Shown one piece after another: positions 63,624 to 64,000 of a stretch of 64,000 nt of DNA. A program made the translations under genes and the position numbers. The notes beneath the pieces are model-generated. The model saw nothing but the letters and a program-made list of their open reading frames with translations. It had not been told where the DNA came from and searched no databases. Origin of the DNA: Neobacillus kokaensis (GTDB taxonomy: Bacteria > Bacillota > Bacilli > Bacillales > Cytobacillaceae); the NCBI RefSeq assembly GCF_014656545.1, contig NZ_BNDS01000001.1:189190-253189 (forward strand), read 5' to 3'. Numbering within the stretch: the stretch's first letter is position 1; every line of letters begins with the position of its first letter.

Positions 63624-64000
63624 ATGCTGCATATTGTGGCCTGTATCAAGCAGGTGCCTGACACCAAAATTATTAAAATGAATCCAAAGACAAACACGAT
63701 GGACCGGAGGACGGCGCCTGCGATATTAAATCCGTATGATGCCCATGCTGTTGAAGAGGCGGTTCGTCTTAAGAAAAAATATGGTGGAATCGTTTCTGTT
63801 GTTACGATGGGGCCTCCTCCAGCGGTAAATGCGATCAAAAAGTGCATTGAAATAGGTGCCGATGAGGGCTATTTGATTACGGACCGCCGGTTTGCGGGCG
63901 CAGATACATTGGCAACGAGCTATGCCGTGACAAAGGCAATTGAAAAGATCACAAAACATAAGCCCGTCGATTTGATTATTTGCGGGAAAATGTCCATCGA
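63624..64000 (+). CDS. etfB: Electron transfer flavoprotein subunit beta (partial)
   Basis: The first 125 residues of an ETF beta/FixA protein: IVACIKQVPDTKI, ILNPYDAHAVEEAVRLK, VSVVTMGPPPA and DEGYLITDRRFAGADTLATSYAV. The gene continues past the window end. AAGGAGG precedes ATG 63624. ETF shuttles electrons from acyl-CoA dehydrogenases and similar to the quinone pool. Confidence 0.93.
   Translation, partial: MLHIVACIKQVPDTKIIKMNPKTNTMDRRTAPAILNPYDAHAVEEAVRLKKKYGGIVSVVTMGPPPAVNAIKKCIEIGADEGYLITDRRFAGADTLATSYAVTKAIEKITKHKPVDLIICGKMSI

Overview
The window is a Bacillaceae chromosome segment, most like a Neobacillus/Mesobacillus-type Bacillus. The backbone from about 27 kb onward follows the Bacillus subtilis order (ywaF, mutS-mutL, mreBH, miaA-hfq, spoVK, hflX-ynbB, glnR-glnA, lexA/yneA-yneB-ynzC, tkt, sirA, yneF, ynzD, ccdA-ccdC-yneK). 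Sporulation genes, GlnR, LexA and sigma-B signals and AGGAGG-type ribosome binding sites agree with this. A selenocysteine tRNA near 52.8 kb is unusual for the family.

Region 1 (1-5.35 kb) is a reactive-sulfur locus: a three-domain CoA-disulfide reductase/rhodanese/TusA fusion, a rhodanese-like membrane protein without its catalytic Cys, the persulfide sensor CstR, TusA, a DsrE-like protein, a membrane rhodanese and a PNPOx-fold protein. Four good CstR-type operators (ATACC-N6-GGTAT) and one degenerate one lie on its promoters, so it is probably one persulfide-responsive regulon.

Region 2 (5355-26755) is an AT-rich genomic island in the 3' end of a tRNA-Arg(CCT) gene. It is bounded by a 44-bp direct repeat and by paired arm-type repeats. 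It encodes a tyrosine integrase, a small excisionase-like protein, a phage/satellite-type primase-helicase followed by a CTAC-rich possible origin, and several unknown genes. No capsid, terminase or relaxase genes are visible, so it looks like a phage-satellite-like or minimal integrative element. Its cargo is anti-phage defence: Hachiman (hamA with an in-frame stop, hamB), a probable Kiwa pair (kwaA, kwaB) downstream of a type I restriction-modification operon with an extra half-size HsdS, plus RadC and an LRAT-like cysteine hydrolase preceded by a 42-residue acidic ORF. A decayed att copy near 25.5 kb suggests the right end accreted.

Region 3 (26.7-52.5 kb) is housekeeping: mismatch repair, cell shape, tRNA modification, nitrogen control, SOS response, transketolase, a heterodimeric ABC exporter and cytochrome c maturation. 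Region 4 (52.7-62.1 kb) has tRNA-Sec, a sigma-B general stress gene, and a complete Tad (Flp) pilus operon behind a c-di-GMP-I riboswitch with its own terminator; its tadE start is out of frame at an A7 slippery heptamer. Region 5 (62.1-64 kb) has two short ORFs too small for routine gene calling, a SET-domain gene, and the start of etfB, which runs off the window.
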